Notes: generated by a model not told the origin, from the sequence alone. Positions 10,020-23,511 are shown, numbered from the stretch's first letter. The stretch is 64,000 nucleotides of DNA from Variovorax sp. Sphag1AA (GCF_014192575.1 NZ_JACHYC010000001.1:868001-932000); one strand, 5' to 3'. Numbers and translations are program-made.

Positions 10020-11047
10020 CGAACCGGCAGTCCGTACATCTGCCCGCCCTTGTTCCAGAGGTTGTTCGTTCCGCGCGGCAGCTTCAGCACGGACTTGGGC
10101 CCGACATTGCGCTCGAAGATCTCGCCGTAGTTGCCCACGGCCTTGATCGCGCGATACGACCATTCCTTGTCCAGCCCCAGCAGCTTGCCGAGGTCATCGC
10201 CGGTGCCGACGAGGCGCATCTGTGCCGGGTCCTTGCTGTTGGCCTTCAGTTCGTCGACGTTGGCCTGCGTGACGCCGAATTCCTCGGCCTCGATGAGCGC
10301 GTTCGGCACCCATTTGACGATGGCGAACCATTCGTCGTCGCCTCGGCGCACCAGCGGCGCCAGCGGCTCCTTGGAGATCAGCTCGGGCAGGATGACGTAG
10401 TCATCGGGATTCGGCGCTTCCTTGTTGCGCAAGCCCGCAAGCGCGGAGGTGTCGGTCGTGAAAGCCTGGCAGCGGCCGGCGAAGAAGGCCTTGAACGAAG
10501 CCTCGAAGCTCTCGAACACCACCGTCTTCACCGGGATGTTCTGCGCCTTGAAGTAGTCGGCGACGTTCTTCTCGTTGGTGGTGCCTGCCTGTGTGCAGAT
10601 GGTGGCGTTCTTGAGCTGCTTGGCGCTCGTCACCTTGAGCTTCTTCGGCACCAGGAAGCCCTGCCCGTCGAAGTACGTGATGGTCGTGAAGTGGAAGCCG
10701 AGCGATGCATCCCGCGTCAGCGTCCAGGTGGTGTTGCGCGCGAGGATGTCGATCTCGCCGGCCTGCAGTGCGGAGAAGCGCTGCTGCGAATTGAGCGGCA
10801 CGAATTCGACCTTCTTGCCGTCGCCAAGCACCGCCGCAGCGACCGCACGACAGGTGTCGACGTCGAGGCCCGACCAGTTGCCCTGCGTGTCGGGCGCCGA
10901 GAAGCCGGCCACACCGTTGGTCACGCCGCACTTGACGGTGCCGCGCTGCTTCACCGCATCGAGCGTCTTGCCGGCGAAGGCCGGCGCGGCGGCGAAAGCC
11001 AGGATGGCGGCCACGGCGGCCAGCGCGGGACGGAAAGCCTTGTTCAT
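10016..11047 (-). CDS. aapJ: Periplasmic amino-acid-binding protein, AapJ type
   Basis: Solute-binding protein for general L-amino-acid uptake, 343 residues. It has a Sec signal peptide (MNKAFRPALAAVAAILAF, cleavage after AFA near residue 25) and then the family core starting KTLDAVKQRGTVKCGV. The segment GLDVDTCRAVAAAVLGD and the C-terminal GTNNLWNKGGQMYG are typical of AapJ. The start is chosen at MNKAF with GAGGGG upstream, rather than 23 codons earlier. It is the first gene of the operon and diverges from the DoxX gene. The specific amino acid cannot be read from sequence. Confidence 0.93.
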   Translation of the reverse strand: MNKAFRPALAAVAAILAFAAAPAFAGKTLDAVKQRGTVKCGVTNGVAGFSAPDTQGNWSGLDVDTCRAVAAAVLGDGKKVEFVPLNSQQRFSALQAGEIDILARNTTWTLTRDASLGFHFTTITYFDGQGFLVPKKLKVTSAKQLKNATICTQAGTTNEKNVADYFKAQNIPVKTVVFESFEASFKAFFAGRCQAFTTDTSALAGLRNKEAPNPDDYVILPELISKEPLAPLVRRGDDEWFAIVKWVPNALIEAEEFGVTQANVDELKANSKDPAQMRLVGTGDDLGKLLGLDKEWSYRAIKAVGNYGEIFERNVGPKSVLKLPRGTNNLWNKGGQMYGLPVR

Positions 11048-11218
11048 TCGGAACCCCTCTTGATCTGTCTTGTCGGAATTGACGGCAGCGGGCAGTTTAC
11101 GAGGGGTCGCGGACATCTGCCAAAGAACAGCCCGTTAGCTGCACATTCGTTTCCGCACATAAACATCGACCACAATCGGCGGTTTTTTCAACTCACTCGA
11201 AAAGAGGATTACTCGACC

Positions 11219-11626
11219 ATGATTCGTTCCGATGACACCGGCAAGTTCGTTCTGCGCGTCGCCTTGGGTATCCTGATCTTGCTGCACGGCATCGCCAAGC
11301 TCCGCGGCGGCGGGGTCGGCGGCATCGCGAACATGCTGAGTTCGCACGGCGTTCCCGGCGCCGTGGCGTATCTGGTCTATGTGGGAGAAGTCCTCGCGCC
11401 CGTGCTTCTCATCGCCGGCATCTACACCCGTGCGGCCGGATGGATCGTGGCGATCAACATGGTGGTGGCGATCTGGCTGGCCCATACCGGCCAACTGTGG
11501 GAACTGGGCAAGAGCGGCGGCTGGGCGCTCGAACTGCAAGGCATGTTCCTCTTCGGCGCGATCGCGGTCGCCCTCCTCGGCGCCGGCCGCTTCAGCGTCG
11601 GCGGCACGGGCGGACGCTACAACTGA
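11219..11626 (+). CDS. DoxX family membrane protein
   Basis: Small integral membrane protein of 135 residues with four predicted helices, matching the DoxX/DoxD-like family. Characteristic features are GILILLHGIAKLRGG in helix 1 and EVLAPVLLIAGIYTRAAGW in helix 2. Family members are linked to thiosulfate or redox functions in some organisms, but most, including this one, have no assigned role. The start ATG has AAAGAGGA about 12 bases upstream. It is divergent from aapJ and convergent with def, whose stop lies 3 bases away. Confidence 0.85.
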   Translation: MIRSDDTGKFVLRVALGILILLHGIAKLRGGGVGGIANMLSSHGVPGAVAYLVYVGEVLAPVLLIAGIYTRAAGWIVAINMVVAIWLAHTGQLWELGKSGGWALELQGMFLFGAIAVALLGAGRFSVGGTGGRYN

Positions 11627-11629
11627 TCT

Positions 11630-12169
11630 TCAGTCGTCTTCACCCGCATCGAGGCCTGGAAACAGGACCTCGGTGAAGCCGAAGCGCGAGAAATCGCGGA
11701 CACGCATCGGGTAGAGCTTGCCGAGCAAGTGGTCCACCTCGTGCTGGACCACCCGGGCGTGAAAGCCGCTCACGGTCCGGTCGATCGGATCGCCATACGG
11801 ATCGAAGCCGGTATAGCGGATGTTGGCGAAGCGCGGCACCACGCCACGCAGGCCCGGCACCGAGAGGCACCCTTCCCAGCCCTCTTCCTCTTCCACGCCG
11901 ATCGGCGTGATGACCGGATTGACCAGCACCGTACGAGGCACGATCGGTGCGTCCGGGTAGCGGGGGTTGACCGTGTCGGTCCCGAAGATCACCAGTTGCT
12001 GGTCGACCCCGATCTGCGGTGCTGCCAGCCCGGCGCCGTTGACGGCGTGCATGGTCTCGAACATGTCCCGCACCAGCAGGTGGAGTTCGTCGGTGTCGAA
12101 TTCGGCGACCGGCTGCGCGACGCGCAGCAATCGGGGGTCGCCCATTTTCAGGATTTCGCGGATGGCCAT
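11630..12169 (-). CDS. def: Peptide deformylase
   Basis: Removes the formyl group from the N-terminal methionine of nascent proteins. The 179-residue protein contains all three family motifs: [10 protein letters not shown] (residues 45-54), EGCLSVPG with metal ligand C101, and HEVDH with ligands H143 and H147 and catalytic E144. There is a short insertion after residue 60 ([12 protein letters not shown]) of the kind found in betaproteobacterial copies. The C-terminus is extended and acidic. The gene stands alone and is convergent with the DoxX gene. The small lipoprotein gene upstream ends 31 bases before it. Confidence 0.96.
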   Translation of the reverse strand: MAIREILKMGDPRLLRVAQPVAEFDTDELHLLVRDMFETMHAVNGAGLAAPQIGVDQQLVIFGTDTVNPRYPDAPIVPRTVLVNPVITPIGVEEEEGWEGCLSVPGLRGVVPRFANIRYTGFDPYGDPIDRTVSGFHARVVQHEVDHLLGKLYPMRVRDFSRFGFTEVLFPGLDAGEDD

Positions 12170-12200
12170 CGCGCCATTATCGTGACGCGACGCTCAGCCT

Positions 12201-12527
12201 TCAGACCCGTCCCCGCCGTGCCCAACCCGCGCCACCGCGATACCCGCCGTAGTAGCCGGCGTGGCCCCAGTACGGATACCGCCCATAGCCGTAGTACGGC
12301 CGCCCGTAATACCCACGACCGTAGTAGCCGCCATAGAAGCCGCTGAGATAGACCGACGGCCAGCCGTAGCCGTAGTACGGGTAGTAGGAATAGGGATAGG
12401 TGTAGGCCGGCTGCGAATACACGACGCCGCCGTTGTAGTACCCGCCGGCAGGGACCGCCACACAGCCTCCCAGCACGACTGCGCCGCCTGCCACGATCAA
12501 GGCCCCGAGAAGACGAACTCCGTTCAT
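12201..12527 (-). CDS. Small Tyr/Gly-rich lipoprotein
   Basis: This 108-residue protein has a lipoprotein signal with lipobox LGGC (cysteine near residue 22). A low-complexity body follows, dominated by Tyr, Gly, Pro and Arg with many YYGR or YGYG repeats, and the C-terminus is basic. Such proteins occur widely in Burkholderiales without known function. A surface or envelope role is inferred from the signal only. It lies between ligA and def on the same strand, preceded by a 110-base gap that contains a hairpin. The start ATG is preceded by CAGGAGTGCGTC, a good ribosome binding site. Confidence 0.75.
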   Translation of the reverse strand: MNGVRLLGALIVAGGAVVLGGCVAVPAGGYYNGGVVYSQPAYTYPYSYYPYYGYGWPSVYLSGFYGGYYGRGYYGRPYYGYGRYPYWGHAGYYGGYRGGAGWARRGRV

Positions 12528-12591
12528 GACGCACTCCTGGTCACTCGTCTGTGTTCAACGCCAGCATGCCACCGTTGTTGACAGCGCGCTC

Positions 12592-12614
12592 ACCCGGCGC
12601 TTGTAAAGCCGGGT
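12592..12614 (-). terminator. GC-rich hairpin between ligA and lipoprotein gene
   Basis: Perfect 7-base arms (ACCCGGC and GCCGGGT) enclose a 9-base loop. It lies 23 bases after the ligA stop. There is no T run on either side, so it is a weak candidate for an intrinsic terminator and may be a pause or stability element. Confidence 0.35.
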
Positions 12615-12636
12615 CGTCAACCTTTGAGCGCGCGGC

Positions 12637-15844
<3,208 letters not shown>

Positions 15845-15848
<4 letters not shown>

Positions 15849-18800
15849 GCAGCCTCGACCATCGAAACGGCCGATTCCATGTCCACCGCGACGATGCGCG
15901 AGACACCCTGCTCCTGCATGGTCACCCCAATGAGTTGCTCGGCCATTTCCATCGCGATCTTGTTGTGGCTGATGAAGAGGAACTGCGTCTCACGGCTCAT
16001 GGAGGTCACGAGCTTGGCGTAGCGCTCGGTGTTGGCGTCGTCGAGCGGCGCGTCCACTTCGTCCAGCAGGCAGAACGGCGCCGGGTTGAGCTGGAAGATC
16101 GCGAACACGAGCGCGATAGCGGTGAGCGCCTTTTCGCCGCCCGAGAGCAGATGGATGGTCTGGTTCTTCTTGCCCGGCGGCTGCGCCATGACCTGCACAC
16201 CGGAGTCGAGGATCTCGTCGCCGGTCATCATCAGCTTGGCATTGCCGCCGCCGAACAGCTCCGGGAACATCCGGCTGAAGTGGTCGTTGACGATCTTGAA
16301 GGTGCCACCGAGCAATTCGCGCGTTTCGCCGTCGATCTTGCGGATCGCGTCTTCGAGCGTGCCGATGGCCTCGTTGAGGTCGGCGGACTGCGAATCGAGG
16401 AAGGTCTTGCGTTCGCGCGCCACGGCAAGTTCGTCGAGCGCGGCGAGGTTGACCGCACCGAGCGCGACCACTTCGCGATTGAGGCGATCGATCTCGCTTT
16501 GCAGACCGCTCAGACGCACCTTGTCGGTCTCGATCGACTGTGCGATCGCTTCGAGGTCGGCCTGGGCATCGGTCAGCAGTTGCTGGTACTGCTCGAAGCC
16601 CAGGCGCGCAGCCTGTTCCTTGAGCTGGAATTCGGTGATGCGCTGGCGCAGCGGGTCGAGCCCTCGTTCGAGCAGGAGGCGGCGCTCGTCGCTGGCCCGC
16701 AGCTTGAGCGTGAGGTCGTCGTACTGGCTGCGCGCAGCGCCCAGCGCAGCTTCGCGTTCGAGCTTGACCGACAGGGCATCCTGCAGACCGGCTTGCGCTG
16801 CCGCATCCGACAGACGACCCAGTTCGGCGCGTGCGCGTTCATCTTCGTCTGCCAGCGACGTGTTTTGCTGCGAGGCGGTCTCGATGGCGCGACTGAGTTC
16901 GGCGCGACGGGCTTCCAGCGACCGCTGCGCGAAGGTCGCTTCCTGCGCCTGGCGTTCAAGGCTGCGATGCTGCTCGCGGCTCGCGGCGAGCACGCGGGCG
17001 GCTTCGATCACGCGTTCATCGAGCTGCGCGTGGCGCTCCTGGCTGTCGGCGAGCTGCATGTCGAGCTCTTCGAAACGCGACTCGGCCGTGATGCGGCGTT
17101 CCTGGAGTTCCTCGAGTTGGGCAGTGACTTCGCCGAGGTCGCTGGAGAGCTGCTCGCTGCGCGCGCGGGTCTGTTCGGCGAGCTGCGTGAGGCGCAGCGT
17201 CTCGACCTGCAACTCGTGCGCGCGCGATTGCGTGTCAGCAGCCTCGCGGCGTGCGGTGACGAGCCGTTGGGCCGCATCGGCATACGCCGACTCGGCCCGC
17301 GAGAGCGCCGTGCGCGATTCTTCCGCGATGAGCGTCTGGGCGCGCAACTGGCGCTCCAGGTTTTCCATTTCCTGCTGGCGCGCCAGCAAACCGGCTTGTT
17401 CGGAATCCTGCGCGTAGAAGCTGACACTGTGCGCGGTGACCGCGTGTCCGCTCTTGACGTAGATGACCTGACCGGCCTTGAGCTGGTCGCGCTGTGCCAG
17501 CGCTTCTTCGAGCGTCTGCGCGGTGAAACAGCCGTGCAGCCATTCTTCGAGCAGCGCCTGCTGGCCCGCGTCGCTCAGTCGAAGCAGCGACGAGAGGCGG
17601 GGCAAAGCGCCTTCACCTTGCGGCGTCGGTGCCGAAGGCGGCGAGTAGAAGGCGAGCTTGGCTGGCGGCGCGTCATTGCCGAAGGCGCGGACCATGTCGA
17701 GCCGGCTGACTTCGAGCGCACCCAGGCGTTCGCGGAGCGCGGCTTCGAGGGCGTTTTCCCAGCCCTGCTCGATGTGGATGCGGCTCCACAGACCTTGCAG
17801 GCTTTCGAGTCCGTGCTTGGCGAGCCACGGCGCGAGCTTGCCGTCGGTCTTGACCTTTTCCTGCAGCGCCTTGAGCGCTTCCAGACGTGCGGCCAGTTCC
17901 GCGTGCCGCGCACCTTCGGTGTTCACCGTCTGCTGGCGGTTGCGGCGTTCCTCGTCGAGCTGCGGAACGGAATCCTGCAATTCGTGCAGGCGCGCTTCGG
18001 CTTCTGCAGAAGCTTCCTGCGCAGCGGCGAGCTGCTCCTGCATGTCCTGCAGACGCGCTTCGTCGGGCGCGGCAAGTGCGTTCTGGTCGCTGCGCAGCCG
18101 CTCGGCGCGCTGGTTGAGTTGCCGGCTCTGCTCTTCGATGTTGCGCTGGTCGGCGGCCAGCACCTGAATCTGCTGCTGCACCTGCGCGACCGCGGCCCGC
18201 TGTGCATTGGCCTCGTTTTGAGCGCGCTGCTGCGCATCTTCCAGTTCGGGCATGCGCGCGTCATGCTCTTCGAGCTGGGCGGCGAGCAGTTCGGCCTGCT
18301 CTTCGGCGTTCACGCCCTGGCCAGCGAGGGTTTCGATCTCGGCTTCGGCATCTTCACGCCGTGCGTTCCATTGCGCGATCTGCTCGCGCAGTTGCACGAG
18401 ACGCTGCTCGACGCGCTGGCGGCCTTCGACCACGAAGCGGATCTCGCCTTCGAGGCGTCCTACTTCAGCGCTGGCTTCGTAAAGCTTGCCCTGCGCCTGG
18501 TTGACCTGGTCGCCAGACGAGTAGTGCGCCTGGCGGATGGTTTCGAGCTCCGCTTCGACGTGGCGCAAATCGGCGGTGCGCGACTCGAGATCGTTGAGCG
18601 CCTTTTCGGCGTCGAGCTTGATGCGGGTCTGGTCCGACTCGCTCTCTCCGCGCTTCAGGAACCAGAGCTGATGCTGCTTGCGCGTGGCATCTGCTTGCAG
18701 CGTGTTGTAGCGCGCAGCGACTTCAGCCTGCTTTTCGAGCTTCTCGAGGTTGCTGTTGAGTTCACGCAGGATGTCTTCGACCCGGGTGAGGTTCTCGCGC

Positions 18801-19360
18801 GTGTCGCCGAGCCGGTTCTCGGTTTCGCGGCGGCGTTCCTTGTATTTGGAAACGCCCGCGGCCTCTTCGAGAAAGAGCCGCAGTTCCTCAGGCTTGGACT
18901 CGATGATCCGGCTGATCGTCCCCTGCCCGATGATTGCGTAGGCACGAGGACCGAGGCCGGTGCCGAGGAACACGTCCTGCACGTCGCGGCGACGAACCGG
19001 CTGGTTGTTGATGTAGTAGCTCGAGTTGCCGTCGCGGGTCAGCACGCGCTTGACTGCGATCTCGGCGAACTGCGACCACTGGCCGCCGGCGCGATGGTCG
19101 GCGTTGTCGAAAACCAGCTCGACGCTCGAACGGCTCGCCTGCTTGCGCGTGGTCGTGCCGTTGAAGATGACGTCCTGCATCGACTCGCCGCGCAGCTCGG
19201 AGGCGCGCGATTCGCCGAGCACCCAGCGCACCGCGTCCATGATGTTCGACTTGCCGCAGCCGTTGGGGCCGACGACCCCGACGAGTTGGCCGGGAAGCAG
19301 GAAATTGGTGGGTTCGGCGAACGACTTGAAGCCGGATAGCTTGATGGAGTTGAGACGCAC
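15845..19360 (-). CDS. smc: Chromosome partition protein SMC
   Basis: Structural maintenance of chromosomes ATPase, 1171 residues, which organises and segregates the chromosome. The Walker A motif GPNGCGKS is at residues 31-38. Long coiled coils flank a hinge near residues 500-650. The C-terminal head has the signature LLSGGEKALTAIALVFAIF near residue 1072 and Walker B CLLDEVDAPLDD near 1097. The start is GTG at 19360 (MRLNSIKLSGFKSF), matching the family N-terminus exactly. It is the first gene of smc-zipA-ligA. A very long antisense frame opposite it is a composition artefact. Confidence 0.97.
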
Positions 19361-19465
19361 GACTGGTCGGCCCTATGCCAAGGTGTTGATTTGTAAGGAA
19401 AATTTCACTGGCCGGCACCCACGGGAACGGCCGCCACCCGAGGCCGGGATGATAACGTGCGGGCC

Positions 19466-20242
19466 ATGTGTGCCCCGTCCCGTTTCTCCCTCGATTTCCC
19501 CCTCGGTTTCCCTCTCGTTCGGCGTCTTGCCTGGTTGCCCGGAATCTGCGCTGCCGCCCTGTTCATCAGCGGATGCTCCTCGACTCAACGCGCGGATCCT
19601 TACGAGAACAATGAATGGCTGCAGACCAGCACCAACCGGATCGCCAACCTCGCGCTGCGCGACAACATCCAGTCCGTCAAGCGTGTGCAGCTCTCGCTCT
19701 ACCGCCGCAATCCACGTGAATGGCGCAAATGGGCCACCAGTGCCGAAGACGCCACCAACCGCACCTGGGATGCGATCAACCAGGAACAATCCCTCCCCGC
19801 CCTCCAAGGGGCCACCGGCATCGACGCCATCCGCCTTGCATTCGAGAGTGGCGCCAAGCCCTATGGAGGCGACCGCGTCGCCGCGTTGGTCGTCGGCTGG
19901 GCGAGCCTCCTCAAGCAGGCCAACGGCAACACCTGGCAGCAGACCATGCTCGATGGCGTGAATGCCGAGAACAGCTATCGGGCGGCCCGCAACTTCGAGA
20001 TTTCGCTTTGGCTCATCAGTTCGAAGGTCGGTCCGGATGGACAACCGGTGCTGCTTGCGACTGAAATCAGCGACCGGGGCCGGAATCTGGTGGTCGATCG
20101 CGAACTGTCGAAGGTGGTCGCGCGACTGGATCTGCTGGCCGCGCAGGCGGATGAAAAATACCGGCGGGCTGCGCTGGACTTCAGCCAGAACTGGCTTCTC
20201 GGAAACCTGGGTCCATTCTTCTCGATGCTGCCCAAGAACTAG
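19466..20242 (+). CDS. Predicted lipoprotein of unknown function
   Basis: This 258-residue protein carries a lipoprotein signal ending in the lipobox FISGCSS, so it is expected to be lipid-anchored. The mature part is helical, with the segments EWLQTSTNRIANLALRDN and YRRNPREWRKWA. I recognise no enzyme motif. Homologues from related bacteria are simply called lipoproteins. A GTG at 19457 would add three residues; ATG 19466 is preferred. It ends 8 bases before the lipase-like lipoprotein gene, so the two are probably cotranscribed and may act together in the envelope. It is divergent from smc with about 105 bases between. Confidence 0.7.
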   Translation: MCAPSRFSLDFPLGFPLVRRLAWLPGICAAALFISGCSSTQRADPYENNEWLQTSTNRIANLALRDNIQSVKRVQLSLYRRNPREWRKWATSAEDATNRTWDAINQEQSLPALQGATGIDAIRLAFESGAKPYGGDRVAALVVGWASLLKQANGNTWQQTMLDGVNAENSYRAARNFEISLWLISSKVGPDGQPVLLATEISDRGRNLVVDRELSKVVARLDLLAAQADEKYRRAALDFSQNWLLGNLGPFFSMLPKN

Positions 20243-20250
20243 GTCGCCCA

Positions 20251-21552
20251 ATGACAACTGCCAAGGCCCTGACGTGCGTTCGATTCATCGTGATGTCCGC
20301 TCTATGTGCCCTGGCAGGGGGCTGCTCTCTTCTGCAGGCCGATCAGCAGATGCGGCGGCTCGACAACTCGATGTACTTCACTGGCATCGTCGAGACCGAG
20401 AAGCAGGCCCGTGGTCCGATCGTGGTGGTGCTGTACGAAGCAGGCGCCGATCCCCGGCCGGTATTTCTCGACGTGATCCCGCGAACGCGGGGCGTCTACC
20501 ACCTCGCCGGCGCGCCTGCAAAGTACCGCATCCTGGCATTCGAGGACTCCAACGGCGACCTGGTCCGTCAGCCCGGCGAGCCCGCAGCCGACTACGAGGG
20601 CATCGCGCTGGGCATCGACGCGGTCAACGATCCACCGACGGAATCAACCGGCCTTGGCCACATCCGCATTCCTTCGGACGCCTCCGCGTCCGGCGCCACA
20701 CTCCCCAAGTTCTCGGCGGAAGCGTACGCGGCGCTCGTGCATCGTCGCGGACAGGAGTTCGGCAGCAAGGCCGCGATCGACGAGGCGCGCTTCTCTCCAC
20801 CGTTGATCCGCGAAGGGATGTTCCAGCCCCTGCGGTTCATCGAGGAAGGACGCGCAGGCCTCTTCATGCTCGAGCCCTACGACCCCAAAAGGGTGCCCGT
20901 GATCTTCGTCCACGGCATCGGCGGTTCGCCCCGCGACTGGGAGCACGTGATCGAAAAGCTCGACCGGACGAAATTCCAGCCCTGGGTCTTCTACTACCCC
21001 AGCGGCTTCTCGATCGGGCTGTCGGCCGTGATGCTGAACAACGCCGTCGACGAGCTTCACTTTCGCTACGACTTTCCGACCAGCATCGTGGTCGCGCACA
21101 GCATGGGCGGACTGGTGACGCGCGGCGCGCTCAATGTCATCCTGCGCGAGAACCGCGAGCCGCCGGTGCACCACGTCATCACGATCTCGACGCCCTGGCT
21201 CGGGCAGGAAGGCGCCCGATGGGCTGACATCGGCCCCACGCGAGTGCCGGACTCGTGGCTCGACATGGCGCCCGGTTCGCCGTATCTGAGCGAGCTCACC
21301 GTCGTGCGCCGGCCACCCGACATCCGCTATACGCTGTTCTTCGGCTACGGAGGCCGGTCGCGGTTCGCATCGGGCAACAACGACGGAATCGTGTCGCTGC
21401 GCAGTGTGCTTCCACCCGAGATTCAATCGCGCGCCAATTTCATCTTCGGATTCAACGAGGACCACACGTCCATCCTTTCGTCGGACGCGATGATCGAGAA
21501 GCTGCAGATGCGCGTGAAGGACGAGCTCAAGCGCTGGTCGGAATCGAGGTGA
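20251..21552 (+). CDS. Lipase-like alpha/beta hydrolase lipoprotein
   Basis: This 433-residue protein has a lipoprotein signal (ALAGGC) and a C-terminal alpha/beta-hydrolase domain. The N-terminal 190 residues hold a beta-rich region. The hydrolase part shows the oxyanion motif VPVIFVHGIGGSPRDW, the nucleophile elbow AHSMGG with S284, a likely acid D378 in NNDG and a likely H405 in EDHTS. This is the layout of esterases and lipases that act on acyl chains, here probably anchored to the envelope. The substrate is unknown. It follows the preceding lipoprotein gene by 8 bases. Confidence 0.82.
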   Translation: MTTAKALTCVRFIVMSALCALAGGCSLLQADQQMRRLDNSMYFTGIVETEKQARGPIVVVLYEAGADPRPVFLDVIPRTRGVYHLAGAPAKYRILAFEDSNGDLVRQPGEPAADYEGIALGIDAVNDPPTESTGLGHIRIPSDASASGATLPKFSAEAYAALVHRRGQEFGSKAAIDEARFSPPLIREGMFQPLRFIEEGRAGLFMLEPYDPKRVPVIFVHGIGGSPRDWEHVIEKLDRTKFQPWVFYYPSGFSIGLSAVMLNNAVDELHFRYDFPTSIVVAHSMGGLVTRGALNVILRENREPPVHHVITISTPWLGQEGARWADIGPTRVPDSWLDMAPGSPYLSELTVVRRPPDIRYTLFFGYGGRSRFASGNNDGIVSLRSVLPPEIQSRANFIFGFNEDHTSILSSDAMIEKLQMRVKDELKRWSESR

Positions 21553-21617
21553 GGCCGGGCCGGGGCTGGCCCATAGAATGCTTCGCACTCATCCATTCCC
21601 ACTCTGCAGGAACCTTC

Positions 21618-22310
21618 ATGAGCTCCCTCAACTTCATTGGCGGTGAAAAGGGCGGTGTCGGCAAATCGGTAACGGCGCGGGTGCTGGCGCAGTACTTCAT
21701 CGACCACAGCCGGCCTTTCGTCGGCTTCGACACAGACCGCTCGCACAGCTCCTTCACCCGCTTCTACGAGGGCTTCGCGTCGCCGGTGGTGGTGGACAGT
21801 TTCGAGGGCCTAGACACCGTGGTGAACGGCTTCGAGCAGAACCCGCAGCAAAGCGTCATCGTCGACCTGGCCGCGCAAACTCTGGCGCCGCTTGCGCGCT
21901 GGATCAAGGAATCGGACCTCTTCGACGTCTTCTCCGAACTCGGCGTGGCGGTCAACTTCTGGCATGTGCTCGACGATGGCCGGGATTCCACCGACCTGCT
22001 CGGTGTCCTGATCGACACCTTCGGCAACCGGCCGAACTACATCGTGGTGCAGAACTATGGCCGCGGCAGCGACTTCGGCCTGCTGCTCGGATCGCAATCA
22101 TTGGCCAAGGCGACGGCGCATGGCGCGCGTGTGATCACCCTGCCCCGCCTGCACGAAGCCAGCATGCGCAAGATCGACGCGCACAACACCAGCTACTGGA
22201 AGGCGGTCAACGATCGCGAAGGTCCGCATGCCCTGGGCCTACTCGAACGACAGCGCGTAAAAACCTGGCTCGCGACCGCCTACGGCGCGTTCGACACGCT
22301 GCCGCTTTAA
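21618..22310 (+). CDS. ParA/MinD-like P-loop ATPase
   Basis: This 230-residue cytoplasmic protein begins with a deviant Walker A motif, GGEKGGVGKS (residues 8-17), with both the signature and catalytic lysines. It then has FDTDRSHSSFTRFY and SVIVDLAAQT in the places of switch and Walker B elements. Partition and mobilisation ATPases (ParA, MobD/VirC1-like) share this form, but no ParB gene or centromere-like repeat is nearby. A role in positioning or in an exported system is possible. The start ATG follows GCAGGAACCTTC. A TAGAAT element about 40 bases upstream could be its -10 box. Confidence 0.72.
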   Translation: MSSLNFIGGEKGGVGKSVTARVLAQYFIDHSRPFVGFDTDRSHSSFTRFYEGFASPVVVDSFEGLDTVVNGFEQNPQQSVIVDLAAQTLAPLARWIKESDLFDVFSELGVAVNFWHVLDDGRDSTDLLGVLIDTFGNRPNYIVVQNYGRGSDFGLLLGSQSLAKATAHGARVITLPRLHEASMRKIDAHNTSYWKAVNDREGPHALGLLERQRVKTWLATAYGAFDTLPL

Positions 22311-22499
22311 AGCCTGTCGCAATCCCACAACGCGGCGTTTAATTCGCTGCGTCAATTCCGCAGGATTGTGGATCGATCTCGCAGGATCGATTCGGCGACC
22401 GTCAATTTGCTCTGATGGAATAACACCAGCTTCCCAAAAGGAAGTTGGCCGGGTCCGGTAAAAGCCGGTGCCCAATGTTTTACCTTGGAGTAATTTGCA
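22311..22499 (+). promoter_or_regulatory. Porin gene leader region with hairpins
   Basis: This 189-base stretch precedes the porin gene. It contains two CGCAGGAT direct repeats with GATCGAT copies around them, a small hairpin CTTCC-caaaa-GGAAG, and a CCGG-rich stem-loop before the ribosome binding site GGAG at 22486-22489. The layout suggests a structured 5' untranslated region. No clear sigma-70 pair could be fixed. Confidence 0.4.
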
Positions 22500-23511
22500 A
22501 TGAAAAAAACTCTGGTCGCCCTGGCTGCTCTGGCTGCTTTCGGCACCGCCTCGGCTCAATCGACTGTCACACTTTTTGGCGTTCTGGATGCCTCTATCAG
22601 CGGCTATTCCAACAAGTCGGAAGACAACAACTTCGCAACGCCGACCAACCCCGATTACGTCAATATCGGCAGCGTCACCACCAGCCGGACCGGGCTGAGC
22701 AACTCCGCCTACACCTCCAGCCGTCTGGGCTTCCGCGGCACGGAAGATCTGGGTGGTGGTTTGGCCGCCAGTTTCTGGCTGGAAGCCGGCTTGGGCAACG
22801 ACGCGGGCGGCGCCGGCAAGAATGGGGCGCTGTTCAATCGTCGCTCGACCGTGAGCCTGTCGGGCGCGTTCGGTGAAGTCCGCCTGGGCCGTGACTACAC
22901 CCCCACGTTCTGGAATGACACCGTGTTCGATCCGTTCGGCACCAACGGCGTGGGTACCAGCCTGATCTACACGGCCAACAACGGCTACATGGGCAACATG
23001 AACTACGACCGCGCCAGCAACTCGGTCGGCTTCTTCCTGCCGCCGAACCTGGGTGGTTTCTACGGTCAGTTGATGTATTCGTTCCACGAGCAGACCAAGT
23101 ACAGCCCGGGAGACGCTACGCCCCGATTCGACATCAACGGGAACCCAATCCTCAACCAATCGCGCACCGGCGGCTACGCAGGTGTCCTACTCGTCGGTCA
23201 AGTACGACCTCGATGTGGCGCCGTACCTAGTGAACCCGGGCGCGGCCTTCGATCCGATCCTCAATCCGTACGTGTCGAATCCGGACCCCAAGGCCAACAA
23301 GTTCGCGATCGGTTACGTCCACAACCTGTCGAAGCGCACGGCCCTGTACGCCACTGTGGCGCGCGTGAACAACAAGGATGGTGCGGCTCTTTCGGTGAAC
23401 AGCGACCTTGGTTTTGCAAAGTCGTACCGCCCGACGTACAGCGCCGTCAGCACTGCTCTGACCCCAAAGACGTCAACCGGTTACGACATCGGCATCCGTC
23501 ACACCTTCTGA
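22500..23511 (+). pseudogene. Outer-membrane porin gene broken by frameshift and probable internal deletion
   Basis: The 5' frame encodes a signal peptide (residues 1-20, ending ASAQ) and the start of a general porin of the Comamonadaceae type (SRTGLSNSAYTSSRLGFRG; GEVRLGRDYTPTFWND). It is in frame to about 23180, then reads into unrelated sequence. The true C-terminus lies in another frame, 23182-23511, beginning near VSYSSVKYDLDV and ending in the expected terminal phenylalanine (GIRHTF). Frames differ by one base. From family memory, the strands between GGYAG and VSYSS seem to be missing, so I infer a deletion as well as a shift. A sequencing error in an otherwise short porin cannot be excluded. 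Confidence 0.85.

Noticed and set aside
15935..19339. 1134-codon antisense frame opposite smc
   Set aside because: It is the complement of a certain gene in GC-rich DNA. The product is low-complexity and matches no family.
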